From Parus major (lineage: Eukaryota > Chordata > Aves > Passeriformes > Paridae): a stretch of 64,000 nucleotides of DNA. The notes under the pieces were generated by a model that saw only the letters and a program-made list of their open reading frames with translations, was not told where the DNA came from and did not search any database. Of the stretch, positions 17,800 to 30,900 are shown piece by piece. The DNA is taken from assembly GCF_001522545.3 (NCBI RefSeq), contig NC_031774.1, positions 17,298,296-17,362,295 on the forward strand, in the 5' to 3' direction. Position numbers and translations under genes: made by a program. Within the stretch, counting starts at the first letter, position 1, and every line of letters starts with the position of its first letter.

Positions 17800-20700
17800 C
17801 TGGGCCCAAAGGTGGTGGTCCCGTGGCTTGTCACATAATAGTGAGCAGAGGGCTGTACTGGGGGCTCCTCCTGTGGCCTGGGTGCTGTGGGAATGGGACA
17901 CCCTTAGCACCTGAGCTCCATAAAACCCTCAACCCTCTTTTACCTGAGCACAGTTGCAGCACAAACTCAGGACACTGGGCTCACCTTTGGGCAGGGACAG
18001 TGCCCACACGTCCCGCAGGTTTTGACGTCTTCCTTTCTCCTGTGGAGGAAAATGCCCAGGAAAGAAGGAGCAGGAGCTGCCCTCAGCACTTCCCATGGAA
18101 TATGATGCCAAGGCGATGGAAGGGGCTTTCTCTTCCCACCCTGACCTGAGGTACAGCCGTTGGTGGGACGGCTGAGCACCTTCAGCTCTTCATGAAACAG
18201 GGACACATGGGCACATGTCCAGAGAGAACATTTTGTGCCTGAGCCCTAGAGTCTCAGCTTCTTCACCTTTCCCTCCATGCTCCAATTTCCCACACCAGGA
18301 AGTGCTAACACCACATAGGACACATGGAAGCTGCTATGGGCGGGAGAAGGGCACCTGGTGAGTTTCATGACTAATTTCACCTGGCTTTTAGAAGCTGACC
18401 AGCTGCACCAGCATTGCCATAGTGACCACTTGGGTCCTGCCTTGCTTGCAGGGCACTGTGTGTACATACCTGGCACCTGTGCCATCCATGTTTGGCCAGA
18501 GGAACTCTGCGGGACAGACGGACGTTCGGCAGGGCATCCTCACACGTGCAGCCCCGGCCACTCCTCAGTGAGCTTCTGGATGGTGAGCACAACTGCCACG
18601 AGGAACTCCCAGGCAACTGGAACCTTCCAGGCAAAGAAGATTGTCTTGCTTTCTTACAGCCCCCAGCCACAGCAGCCCAGGAGATTCTGTTGTGACCCAC
18701 ACATCATTTCCAGCCCACGGCATCAACTTCAGACCAGCTCCATTTCTCCAGTTAACCAAACCTCCATAAGGAATTTAATGATATGTTGAAAGAGGTCCCC
18801 AGCTTGGGTGGCCCTTTTGCTTATCACTTGAAGACCCAGACTTAGACTGTACTCTGCTGGGGCCTTCTGGGGAAGGACAACCCATTTGCTCCATGACAAG
18901 AATGAAAACTTAATTTTCCACTTCCATGTGATACCTCTAGAGGAGTCCTGAACAGAATGGCATGGAGAAAGGGGGAACCTTTAAGTGGAATGCTGGTGGA
19001 CCCAGGCCAGACTAGGACATGTTGCAGAGGCTTCTTGGGACACTTCCATAGGGCTGGAGGTGGCAGGGGCAGAGCTAAGGAGAGACATGGGGTTGGGAGT
19101 CATGAAATACAGATCAGGGATCTTACCTGTCCTTTCTGATGGCTTTCTGCAGCGGAGCTCCAAGTAGCTGTAGGCCCTCTGGTTATGCTTTTGATCAGCA
19201 GGGGTTTGCCATTGCATACCAGCAGGCAGGTCACCTTGGCCACCCAGTGCGTGCAATAGAAGGAGCAAGCTTTCACCAGGAACCTGCAAGGAGATTGCCC
19301 ATGGCTTTCACCACTTTTCTCCTAGCTTCTCTCTAATGCTGGGAGAAAGCATGGCACCAGATGGACTTGAAAATATTAACTGAGTTTCAGTAAGAACAGA
19401 CACCAAATGAGGACCTTCCCCTACTGAAAGCTCAAGCAGCAAGACCAACCTCTTAAACCAAGAGATCCTTCCAGAGTTGGCCATGTTGTCTTGGTTTTGT
19501 CTGGGATGGAGTTAATTTTCTTCCTAGTAGCTGTGCTTTGGATTTGGGATGAGGATGATGTGGATAACACACTGATCTTTTAGTTGCTACTGAGCAGGGC
19601 TTACATCAGGTCAAGGATTTTTCAGGTTCTCAGGCTGCCCTGCCAGTGAGGGGACTGCACAAGAAGCTGGGAGGGGACAGCCAGGACAGCTGACCCCAAA
19701 TGACCAAAGGGTTATCCCATACCCAGTGGCATGCTCAGCATATAAACCTGGGGGAGAGCTGGCTGGAGGACCATTGCTTGGGAACAGGCTGGGCATGAGT
19801 TGGTTAATGCTGAGCAATTGTATTTGCAGCACCTGTTCTTGGGTTTTATTTCTCTCTTTGCTGATTTCCTTTTCATTACAATATGATTGTTGCTATTACT
19901 GTTATTATTATAATTTATTTCAACTATTAAACTTTTTATCTCAACCCATGAGGTTTCTCACTTTCCTGATTCTCTCCCCAATCCAGCTGAGATTCTTTGG
20001 GGAGAGTGAGTGAGTGACTCTGTGGTGTTTAGTTGCTGGTTGGGGTTTAACCACACCACCAACAGATAAAACTCCAGACTCAAGTCCAGAAAACCAGGAG
20101 AAGTTCCAAAAACTGGTACAGTTCCAACACCCATAGAAACTAGAACATTCTTGGGTGAGACTCAGAGACCTCTGCCTGCCTGTCTGGGCACAGATTAGCC
20201 AAACAGCCCCCCAGATGAAAGGTGAACCAGAAGGAGTGTGGCCTTTGCTCACATCCAGGCAGTGAACATTGCAAGGGGTTCACCCAGGGCCTCACATGTG
20301 TGTGGCACAGCTGAGAAGCCACCCTGGAATCCTGACTCCTCAGCAGATACAATCTCAACAGCCAAAGGTTTGCTGAGAGTCATCCTGGCACTGCACCAAG
20401 CACAATCCCACAACCTCACTGATGGCTGGAAACCAATGCTTACCTCTAGAGTAAGCCCTCAGGTATTTAGGGTAAGAAGTAGGCACAGACGTGGATGTTC
20501 TAAGGATGATCTCCTCCCCACACCTCAGACACTTCCTCTGTCTGGTTCAGATAGGTTGGGAACAAGTACCAGGACTCACCTTGGCTCTGTGTGGTCTCCC
20601 ATGGCTTCCCAGGCACAAACTCCCTGGCCTGTGGGTTGAGTGCTTGAGTGCTTCACCTCCAGGCAGAGCTCAAAGTGCTCCAGGAGGCTGAAGAGCTTCC

Positions 20701-23700
20701 CTCTCCCTCTGTGAGGCCTGTGTCCCATGATTTCCTCAAAGACATCCCACATCCCTTCCGGACAGAGCTTGTGCTTCACCAAAGCACAGCATTGCTGTTG
20801 ACTTGAAGGCCCACACCAGCTGGATCTGTCTCTAATGGTGGCGTGTTCTCTCATCAGGGTCTCCATGGAGATGCTCCTGAGCTGCTGGAGAGGTGGTGCT
20901 GCACCAGGAGCTGCATGGGAAGAGAAGGAGAGATGAGGTGGCAGTGAGAGGAACCCAGAAAAGCTGCAGGACTTGGGCTCTATGGAGATGGTCCTGGTCC
21001 CCATTCTCACCTTGAACATCATTATTAAAAATGTAGGCTGGAGAATGATGGTACTTTCCAACTGCTTGATTTCCTCATTCCACACAATGAGCCTGATGTC
21101 CTGGAGGAGCTCCCTGCCCAGGCTGGCCAGGTGCTCGCGCTGGGAGAGTTTGCTGAGTAGGTACTGGAGGTCCATCATGCCTAGAGGGAGATGCAGGAGC
21201 TCAGCATGCATCTATCAGACACAGAATTCCAAGGCCGATGCTTCAGAGAGCCAACAAACACCAGCAGCATTCCATATCACCTATGCCATCCCTGGGGAAG
21301 TAGCTGGCATCAGAGTGATGCTTGATGTGACAAAAAATGTTCTGCCTCTCCTCAGCTAAGTGCTGCCCTGAAGCTCCCACAGCCTTGCCTTGCCTCAGCA
21401 GTGGCAACAGCCTGCCAGGACTTTCTGAAAAACAAGGCTGACACTGGGTTTGGTTTTTTTTATTGTTTGAGGAAGCAGGTTTGTTTCCAGCCAGAAAACC
21501 TCAGATTGCCAGTTAAACCTCAGACTGTCATTCATCAGTGCAGAGAGATAGGCAACAAAATCTGGCTTATCTCCACAAAAGAAAAGCATTTACTTGTTGT
21601 TCACTAATCCTACAGTGGCCAGAGATGTCACTGGGAACTGGTGGTGCTTGTATTTGCTTTAGGTAAATAAGCAAGAGGCTGGAGCTGCCTGCTAGTCCTG
21701 CTATGTCACAGGACACATGGAAAAAGGGCCTAGGGAAGGGTAAGGGGCCATTAAATAAAGTTAGCAGGATGTAGATTTGAAAACATTGTTGCATTAAAGC
21801 TGTGGAGCTCCTTCCTGCAAGATGTTTTTAATTGCTTATACAAGGAAAAGGGGAGAAAGAAAAGCATCCCTTGAAAGCAAGAAACTAGACAACATGGCCT
21901 ACTCAGGTGTGCTCAGCAGTAACACTGCAAGGTCTTTGGCAGTGACCCCACTGCCACACAAATGGGGCCAGAAGGTGCAGCAAGTGCTGGAGAGCCCATC
22001 CCCAAATCAGGAGAGCACTGGAGAGCCTGTCCCAGGCGCGGACAGAAGCTCCTCTCAGCAAGGTGTGGCAGGGGGGACAGAGCACCCACCATGGCCTGCC
22101 ATTATCTGGCTCTGTGCAACAGCCATGATGGCAGCTTCCACCTGCCTGTGGATGGGCAGCAGCACTTGGACAACCTCAGGGATGAGCTCCTTGTTCTTCA
22201 CATGCTTCAAAATAGTGGCCTCGAGCTTTCTGCTGTCACAGTGATCCATGCAGTTTACAGCAACTAAGCTGAAGATCTGCAAAAGAGGGAGCACATACCT
22301 GACAAAAGCACATCCAGAGGAGTGTTTAACCTGTGAGGTAAAGGAAGGACCTAATGGCCCTGAGGTCCCCCAGGGTGGGACACTCCACTGGCTCAGCTTC
22401 AGAGGACACTTCCTTCACACCTCTGTTCTGTGGCAGTTCCTGAAAATCACCTGGTGATGGTAAATGACCCCTCACACTCCTCCTCAGGCACTTGCCACAA
22501 GCCACAGGATGAGATGTCCATCACCTACCAGGGACAAGGTCCCTACAGGTCACAGCCAAGGGTCACCATATCCACCCCAGCCTGGGGAGGGGCTGCAGTA
22601 GTGGCCTGATGCACCAGGTCACCTTAGCCAGTAGCAAACTGGGCTGCCAGAGATAGCAGGGTGACCTCAGCCAGTCAGAACCCAGGATATCTCAGCCCTA
22701 CGGTTAACATGCAGCTCTCCATCTCTTTCAGCCTCTCCTGCTGGTCCACAAAAAAACCTGGGCTCCTCACTGCCCTCCAGGTTGTTGGTGGAAGCGAGTG
22801 GAGTTGCTTTTCCTCTCTGCCAGCATGGCTGTGATCCTGGCCATGAAGTCATGTGTCTTCTCTGCTGCCTCCTGCTCCTGGCAGCAGTCCACACGGGTTC
22901 CCACAGGAAGTCTGGGACTTGCATGGACAGGTTGTTGATCCAGAACCAACGAGCTCCTTAAAAGTTTTGTCACTAGTTTGGTGCCTGGGTAGGGAGAAAA
23001 AGAAAATCCCAAATTCACATCTCACCCTCTGGGCCTCCAGCCAACTTCCACCAGTATAGGCCTGACCACACACTCTGTGCTGTCCCAGGAGCTTGCTGGA
23101 CAAGAGCTCAGATCTCAGAAGGTGATGTGGGATATATCCAAGCTCATGCTTCAGTTCCCCATCCTGCTATCCTTAAGCTATGGGGTGTAGCAGAGTCAAA
23201 CCCTGCTGTGCATGAGAGCATCCCTCTGCAGCACCAAACCCAAGCCTGAAGCCCTTCCATGTTCAGGGAACACCACAGAATACAGGAGGGATGGCAGGGA
23301 TTTGCTCCTTTCAGAAAGCAGGTCCTTTTAGGTGGGGTTCAGTTGTCACATAAGGAGTCCATGCTTATTCAACCCCTCCAAACAGAGGCCTTTGGTGAGG
23401 TGATGACAGCTGGTGGATTAAAAGGTTGATCTGCAAAAAGGAGAGAGGAAGAGCCAGCTATGCCAGCAGTGAGAAGACCAGGCCTCAAGGTCCAATGGAA
23501 ACGGTGTGAATTTGTGCAGTGCAGTTTCCCTAGCTCCCTTTTAGTTTCCCTGCTCTACCGGGAACCCAAACCAGCTCAGTACTTACATGTGAAGATGGAT
23601 GACGAGGATGATGAGCGCCTGTGAGGTGATGAACACGTGGTGAGTTGTAGTATTCCAGCTGGCCAGTAAAGTCCCAGAAGAGAAATGTGAAGTCCTTGAT

Positions 23701-24420
23701 TTGGAACTCACTGATCTCTATCCCAACTGTTCGCTCTTCCTTGGGCACCAGTCTGGACTGCCCTTGCTTCAGGCTTCCGCAGATGGTGGACTTCCCTGCC
23801 AGCGAGGCTCCCAGGAAAATGGGACCCTCTTGTCCTCCTGCCCCAAACCATGCTGAAGTTGGTTGAAGTAATTCCAGATCTGCTGAATGCCACCAGCACA
23901 CACTTCACTGGGCAGCTCCCAGAGAGGGTTCCCACTGGCCTTAAACATTTTCAGGGATTGTCCCTGGAAGAGCTCCTTGGGAAAGGGCATTATTCTGCAC
24001 ATGGAATCCCTGTAAGTGTGCCAGCTGCAGGATTGGCTGTGGGAAGGTCTGGAACAGGTTGTTGGAGATGTTGAACTACTGGAGGCTGCCTCAACAAGCT
24101 GCCAGGTCCCTGGGGAGGGCACAGAGACGGTTCTTGTTCAGCCACAGGTGTTTAAGCCTGAGGAGATGGGAGAAAACCCGCTCTGGGATGATCCAGATTT
24201 GGTTCTGATTCAGCTCAAACCTGTCCAAACAGACCAGACTCTTCCACTGGGAAAGTTCAAACTCCTCTTGGACAGTATCAGCTTCCTGAGGTTGCAAAGC
24301 TTAGAAATGCTGGTGATGCTCCTGAGCTTGTTCCTGTTGAGGTCAAGGCTCTCCAGCATGCAATTGCTCAGGACCATGGGAGGGAGCACATGCAGGCTCT
24401 GGGTAGAGATCCACTTCACT
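17800..24420 (-). pseudogene. Roco-family (LRR-ROC-COR, MFHAS1-like) pseudogene
   Basis: On the minus strand, domains appear in the normal Roco order but broken by frame changes. Leucine-rich repeats lie at 24420-23960 (LESLDLNRNKLRSI, RLKHLWLNKNRLCALP). A Ras-of-complex GTPase core follows at 23850-23600, with P-loop GASLAGKST, then TVGIEI and a WDFTGQ switch-like motif. A further ROC part with PVGTRVDCC lies near 22880. A helical linker exon lies near 22280-22080. COR exons at about 21180-21011 and 20910-20580 (KLCPEGMWDVFEE, FSLLEHFELCLEV) keep GT-AG borders. Weaker C-terminal pieces lie near 19260, 18590 and 18150. Damage includes in-frame TGA at 24093-24091 and TAG at 24078-24076, and frame changes near 24265, 23980, 23840, 23650, 22900, 22740 and within the second COR exon. 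Adjacent genes have perfect frames, so this is decay rather than poor sequence. The N-terminus is not found. MFHAS1-like is the closest family by domain order; exact parentage is inference. Confidence 0.75.
19484..20056 (+). mobile_element. Solo LTR of an avian endogenous retrovirus
   Basis: The sequence starts TGTTGTCTTGGTTTTGTCTGGGATGG-like and ends TGGGGTTTAACCACACCA. In between are GGGACAGCTGACCCC-like and TCTCAACCCATGAG-like stretches and ATTAAACTTTTTATC, which carries a polyadenylation hexamer. I recognise this layout as a common bird ERV LTR, from memory rather than a search. No internal retroviral sequence follows. It sits between exons of the Roco pseudogene, in the opposite orientation. 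Confidence 0.7.
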
Positions 24421-25900
24421 CAATCTGTCCTCCTGCTGCTGACTTGGGCATGGAAAGTGGTTAAAAGAGACTTTGACTCTCTGGAATTGCAGATCTTTCA
24501 TTTATTTATTTTGCATGATTTTAGGATGATTTTGGTAAGGAAAAGCAGAGGAGTTGTTGAACAGTGCAACCACAATTACTGCTTGAACAGCTCCTGTTCT
24601 CAAGAGAGGAACTGAAGCCAAGGATCTTGGCTGGGACTGAAGACAGGAACAATTCCCACCAGATGCTGACCTGCAGCTCAAGTGTCACATTAACATATTT
24701 GCTCTCACGCTTTGAGCCCTGCTACAGCTCCAGCCACAGATGCATCTACCCCAAAACTGGGAGTTTTCTAACGCCAGCAGCGGGCTGCAGGGGCAGAGCC
24801 AACGTCAGGACAGCTGCTCCCCAAATAACTCGCCCAGCCCACTCTCAGCTCTTGACCACAGCTATGGGGATGCACTGAGGCCAGGGCCAGTGAGTTCAGA
24901 CACTTCCTCTTTCACATCCCCCCTGCTCCAGATGACGCTGTGATTCCCTGCAGGGATGCTCCCAGACCTGGGTGACTGGGGAAGTAACACAGGATGGTGG
25001 GGCTCCCCAAAGGACAGGGCACACAGGCAGGGACTTAGTGATGGCTTGAGAATGTCCCCAAACAGAGGGTGTTTAGGGAAGGGAGATTTGCAGGTGAAGA
25101 GAACGCCAGCAGGATGGGAATCACACGATACCAGGGCAAAACATGCTTAGATTTACTTTCCTCTCCCTTGTTTCACTTCCTCCCATGACACCAAGCATGG
25201 CATCCCCTTATGCAATGCACCCTGCTCAGGACTGACTCATCATCATTTCTCAGCATCACCACAGAAATGTGGGACGTGCTCCAAGCCCAGCAGGAAAGCA
25301 AACCTTCACCCTCTCCCACGACCACTGAGCCAGGGCAGCTACTCACAGGCTCTGGGCTGGGCCTTTACCCTGCAGTGTGGCACCAGCTGGATCCTCCAGG
25401 AGCTCGCCTCCCCCTTTCATTTCCTCCTCTTCGTGTGTCGCTCCTGCCTCCCCAACCACTGCCAGGGATCCCAAGCCTCTCTTTCTCCATCCAACCTCAG
25501 AGCAGCTCTCAGGAACCTGAGCACCTCTGGCAGGACAGCAGGGCCAAGGTTATGTCCCAAAAGCAGTACTGGAGGTCACCTATAAGACAAACATGGTGGC
25601 AGAGTCAGTCCTGAGTCGAATTCCTGCTGTAGCATCCCTCCCCTGCCTGTGCTAAACGACCTTTTGGCATCACAACTCTTGCACAGGAATGAAAGGACAC
25701 TAAAAAGAGGTTATACTGTTACCAAACTACTGCATGTATTGAATAAATATAATTTCTTCCCTTTAACAGGTAGCAGCATCTGATCTAAGAGGGTCAACCA
25801 GAAAGGGCAAAAAAAAGTAAGCAAGTAGTATACACAGTATACTAGAAAAATTGTTTTCTACAACGTGCCAGAAGAGGCATTTTTAGGTTTGTTTCTCATT
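24421..25900. other. Gap between the Roco pseudogene and PHRF1
   Basis: Nothing here is recognised as coding. The missing 5' part of the Roco pseudogene would be expected here on the minus strand. I see only short frames on both strands, such as one of 134 codons at 25210-25614 (+) without domain character. Confidence 0.4.
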
Positions 25901-26119
25901 GCCTCTCCCAGGAGGCAGCTTACAATTTGATAATTAATTTTAATGGCAGACAGAATAAAAGAACCAGGGTTCTTGTTCAGTAACTTCAGCAGAAAGCACA
26001 TGCAGAAGGTGTAGTTTTCAGTCTCAGCAGTCCTCAGGCAATGGCAGGTGCAAAGGTAACAAATTTAACAGCCCTTACAGTGCAGGCACTCCTAATACAC
26101 CCTGCAACAGGCTCTTATC

Positions 26120-26125
26120 TTTATT
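26120..26125 (-). terminator. Candidate polyadenylation signal for PHRF1 (distal)
   Basis: AATAAA on the minus strand, about 1.85 kb after the PHRF1 stop. A nearer AATAAA lies at 26416-26411. Which one is used cannot be told from sequence alone. Confidence 0.35.
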
Positions 26126-27976
26126 GCCAGCTCAAAGGTAACATTAAACAAGAATTTAAAGCAGTGAAACGGCCCAAGGAATGAAACAGACTGATGCTGT
26201 CTTCCTGGTAAACAGTGTAGTTGCTGCTATTACTTGCTCAAGCCTTGTTTTTCACATCACCTACCCCTTTTCACTCTGTATACAGACAGGTTGTGGCAGA
26301 ATTGCTCGTCTGAGATATTCAGAGGTGTCCAATTTCCCGTCTAAGTGTATGCACAACTAGATCACATTCTCTCATTCTTGTGCCAACAGAGCCATTGAAG
26401 GTTCTGAATTTTTATTTTGTCAACAATTCTATCAGCAGTGCTTGTATTTACAACCCCACACCCATGTTCCATGTATGTATTCTAGCTCCAAGTTTAGCTT
26501 GAAAATTATACCTTCTCTGCCAACTGTTCTGCAGTCAGTACTGTCTTTTCCAAAAATCTGCAAAGCAGCTCCAAAATTATCACTTCCTTATCATCCATCC
26601 AGGCTGCTCTTCCATAGAGGAAGCATACGGAACCAAGGAAGATTAACTCCAAAATGCTCAGGATTCATCCATCCACTCCTCTAGCACAGTGAGTGATTGT
26701 GCCAGTCCAAACACTAGTGGTATGTAGGCTTGTTTTGTTTAAATAGAAAAAAAAAAATAAACAAACTCTCCAAACCAGTTCCCATGAAGGGAAAGCCAGT
26801 TTCTGAGTTGCTTACTGGTTTTCTCTTCAATTTCTCTAGCAGGATTTGATGGGGAATGATCTAAGTCAGGTTCAAGGGTGCTAAATATCATTTAAGGGCC
26901 TGTATTTCAGTCAATTAAAAGACCTGCAGTACCTGTAGACAAGGAGTTTTGCTAAAGCAATCGAGATCAAGTCAGAATATGTGCTGGACTCCTTTGATTC
27001 TTGATAGGAAGACCAGTTTTCCTGAAGAGGAGGAGTGACAATTATTAATCCAACTCCAATCCTCTTCCACAAACACAGCATTCCTTATGCAAGAGCCAAG
27101 ACATGGAACAGCCAGGCCAAGAGGAATATGCAAGACAAACAAATGACACATGCTATGGGACAAAAACCATTCAAAATAACTTTATAAACTCTGTCACATT
27201 TCTGCTTTGTACATGAGTTCAACCTTATCCTTTGGGCTTGTTACGGAAAACTGATAATGCTTGCTTTTTGTTTTGCTTTTTCCTGAAAGGCAGACACAAA
27301 ACCAGCCATCAGTGCATTATTTACACAAGTGCAACACAAACTCCCACCCCCAAAATTAATTTTTTTTCACCAACAAGGTACTTCCAACAGAATGTAAATA
27401 AACACCACAGCTTGAGCAGTGTTTCTGAAGTCAGTTTATAAAGGTTAGCTCATTTCTGCAATCCCCAAATGCCAGAGCGAGTAAAGCTTCGCTCACCATC
27501 CAACGGGCTAAAAATACGACATTTCAAGTATTAAATCAGAAATTTCTACAGACAATCCATAATTTGATAAATAAACACAAGGGAAACAGTATACAGCTCT
27601 CAATACACTGTATGAAAAGTGGTGTCCAGTTTCAAACTTTAGCAAGACAAGTGCACAGCCCAAAAATGTGATCAAAGTAACCCTGAAAACTGCAGCAATC
27701 CGGGAGCTCCAAACATTAATCTCTTCTGTGTTTCTCCTTGAATTACTCTGCTGGTCTGAGGCATTTGATTGTTATTTAGTTCTACAGCTGTAGGTAATCC
27801 AAAAAAGTCCTAAATTCATTCCCATATGGAAACAATTCAAGAGAAGGTTCCATAGATAATGTCTATCATCATCTTGTTTCTCTGCTTACAATGGGATGCA
27901 ACTGCAGGTCTGTTATTCCCATAGTTTCCACAGCTAGGACAAGTTCAGTCCAAGTCATGCTGGCTGTGGCTTGCTC
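26126..27976 (-). other. PHRF1: PHRF1 3' untranslated region (putative)
   Basis: This AT-rich, non-coding sequence follows the PHRF1 stop on the minus strand. It ends at one of two AATAAA signals. No conserved open frame is seen. Confidence 0.5.
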
Positions 27977-30900
27977 TCAGTTTTCCACTTCACGTGTATC
28001 TTCACCATCAGTTTTCTTATGTTTCCTCATATGTTTGTATTTTTCCACATATGCCTTCACCAGGTTAGCCACCTTCATAGGGTTGATCTCTCCACTTTTG
28101 CTGTGGCAGATCTGCAGGGGATCAGAAAGGGCACTTGGTCAATGACAGCAGCTCAGGCAAGTGGCAGAGAGGCCCTAAGCTGTCCAGGAAAGCCAATTCC
28201 TGCGCAGACCTCCAAGGCTCATAGCAGGGTACATAAAGCAGAAAACAAAGACAAGAGCAGTATTTTCCTTCAAGCATTCCAGAAATGGCCCAGAGCTTAT
28301 CTATGGAGCACCAACTAAATGCAGAGGCATCTCAAAGTGAAATTACTCATTTCTACTACAAGCTTTTCCACCCATCCATCCAGTTTTACCCAACACGTGA
28401 TAACCAAGCAAGTGTTGGTATCCCATTTTTGGGATGTTTTTGAGGAAGCAATGCTCAGATTAAAAGAATTTGGCAGTTTTGAGAACCCATTTTGAAACAG
28501 GGGAGAAAGAATGGACCCTACACAAGTTACTTTATCTCTCTTCAGAGAGGAGTTCACAGTGACTTCAGTAGCAATTGGCACTGCTCAGCTCTCTTGCGAA
28601 AGTTTGTGGTTCATATGGGTCACACAGAAGATGTGAAATTACAGCCATTACCTTGGGAATTTTGATTTATGGTAGAATTTCTCAGTGATAGCAAGAATGC
28701 AGAGCAGGCAGAAAATACAGTTCTCTCAGGTATCAATTAACTGCCTTGACCATAGGAGTATTACTTCCCCTCACAAGACAACATTTACTTGCTGATGGTG
28801 TCCTCTGTAGCCAAGATCTACTCAGCATTACGAGACAGAAGTCAGTATTAGCAAAATTGCAAGGCCCTCTTCCAAGGTTCAGGGACATCACAGGTGCTCA
28901 AGGACTTAAATGCACAAGGTATTTTCTCACTTTATCAGAATCAGCTAGAATTCTGGCTGAAGGTCCTAGTGAGGGAGATTTGACCATTCTCACCCAGGGC
29001 ACATACCATGTAACATTTCAGCTCAGGCAACTGAAGCTTAGCAATGTTCTTGTCCACTGAAAACACCTCATGAAAGCAACAGGCTGACAGCTCCCATCAA
29101 TGGAACCAACCAGTCTTGCTTAATGCAACTACTGCTTCACCACAGGACTGCAGAGTATCAGGCTCCAAAGATCTGCTAGCCCAGTTACAGTGTGTCATTG
29201 ATGAAATGGCAAGTGAAAGCTAAAGTATTGCCACTTTATTAAGGACCTGCCCAGCTCCTCCTCTCCACTGCCTTTCACTGGGCTCTCACCTTTTGCACTG
29301 CTTTCCGAAGGATGCTCTTGTACTCCTCCTTTGTAATCTCCCTCTTCTGGTAAAAAGGTTTGATGGCAAGTTTCACTTCTTCCACAGCCCTTTCTTGCAT
29401 GTGAAGCTTCTTCATGTACTGCACAGGAAAGAGAACTTCATTACCTCGTTCTGTCTTGGGAATGGTTTCTGAATCTGTTTTTCTTAGAAATGCTCAAACA
29501 ATGAAAATTCTCATTTCACAATTTCAACAACCCAAGTAATCACCCCAACCTGTCAATTACTGTCTTGAAACAATTATCAGTTTGCACCATGAGGAGACCT
29601 TGCTTGTGTCTCAAGGAATGTGTTTTAAGTAAGTGACTACAATGTGGACTTCCTGATTTTGGTCTCCTCCTTCCCTTCCAACAGCTCTGAAGCAAACACA
29701 CATCCAACAAAAGACATCAGATTCTAAAAGCAGCAAACCACAACTGTGAATATAAAGCTTCAGATAGCTCTAAAGATAGTCTGAAAATTGCAGAGTTGCC
29801 TATGAAGTAATGATTACAGGTGCCACCAAAACAAGTTCATAAAAACTTGCTCATAAATGGAGGCTAAGTGGGAAATGAATCTTACTGTTTGGTTTTATGG
29901 TACAAAGCAAAATAATGGGCTAAGAAGTTTTCGTTCTTGTGTTAGCATCCACTGTGCCTTGAGCAGATGGTCTGTGCAGCAAACCCAAAATTCAGCAGCA
30001 AGGGACTTGAACTGAAAGATCTCCAAAGTGTTTTACTACCTCTGCATTTCCAGAGCTGCTAAGCAACATGATACAGTCCTACCTCTCTATAGGACAGTCA
30101 TGAGAATTGACATTAATTTCAAAGAGGGAGGGGAAATGAGAAAACCAGGTGTTTAGAGAAACTTGGACATTGTGGTTTCTGGAAAGTCCCTTCCAAATAT
30201 TCATGCAAGAAAGTTTCAGAACTTTAAGAATGTATTTCAGATGTTGTAATGTCTCTCTGTCCTATTGTGACAAACCAATAGAAAGCAGAATCATCATATG
30301 GAATAAAACCCAAATGAATTCAAAGAGGATTGCCTGTTGCTCCTAGGTTAGCACAGTCAGTCACCAAAACCAGCAGGGCTGGGAAAATACAGTACAGAAA
30401 GTTAAAAAAATCCCCAAATGAAAAACTTCAAGTAAACAGCTCATTAATTTTATGCATTCACTCACTTCCTCATTTTTTGTTTTATCCACTGGAGGTTTGG
30501 GCGCTTTGATCTTTTCCTCCGCACTTCCAACAGAAGCAGCTTGGATTCCTGGCTCAGATGCTGTAGCCAGGCTGCCTGGCTCTGGGGTGAGGCTCTGTCC
30601 TGCTATGCAGCCAAGAGCTGGAAGACTTCCCTGCATGATGAACTGGACCGTGGGCTGGCTCACCGGGGCATAGGGGGGCAGGCTGGAGGGCAGAGCTGGT
30701 GCCAGGGGGATGTTCTGACAGTACACCTGTGGAACAGACACCGCTCCGTAAACGCTTGTGCTGACAAGACACAACATCAGAACACAACTTCCAGAGCACC
30801 TTTTATCCACCAGGACCTACCACCAGCCCCAATTCCCTTTTAACTGGTGGGAAGCACAGACTGATGGCTCAGACCAAGGCTACCAAGCCAACATTTACAG

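Noticed and set aside
17800..24420. A working Roco gene using many small introns to avoid the breaks
   Set aside because: The frame changes fall inside conserved LRR, ROC and COR blocks without splice signals, and two stops lie five codons apart in an LRR.
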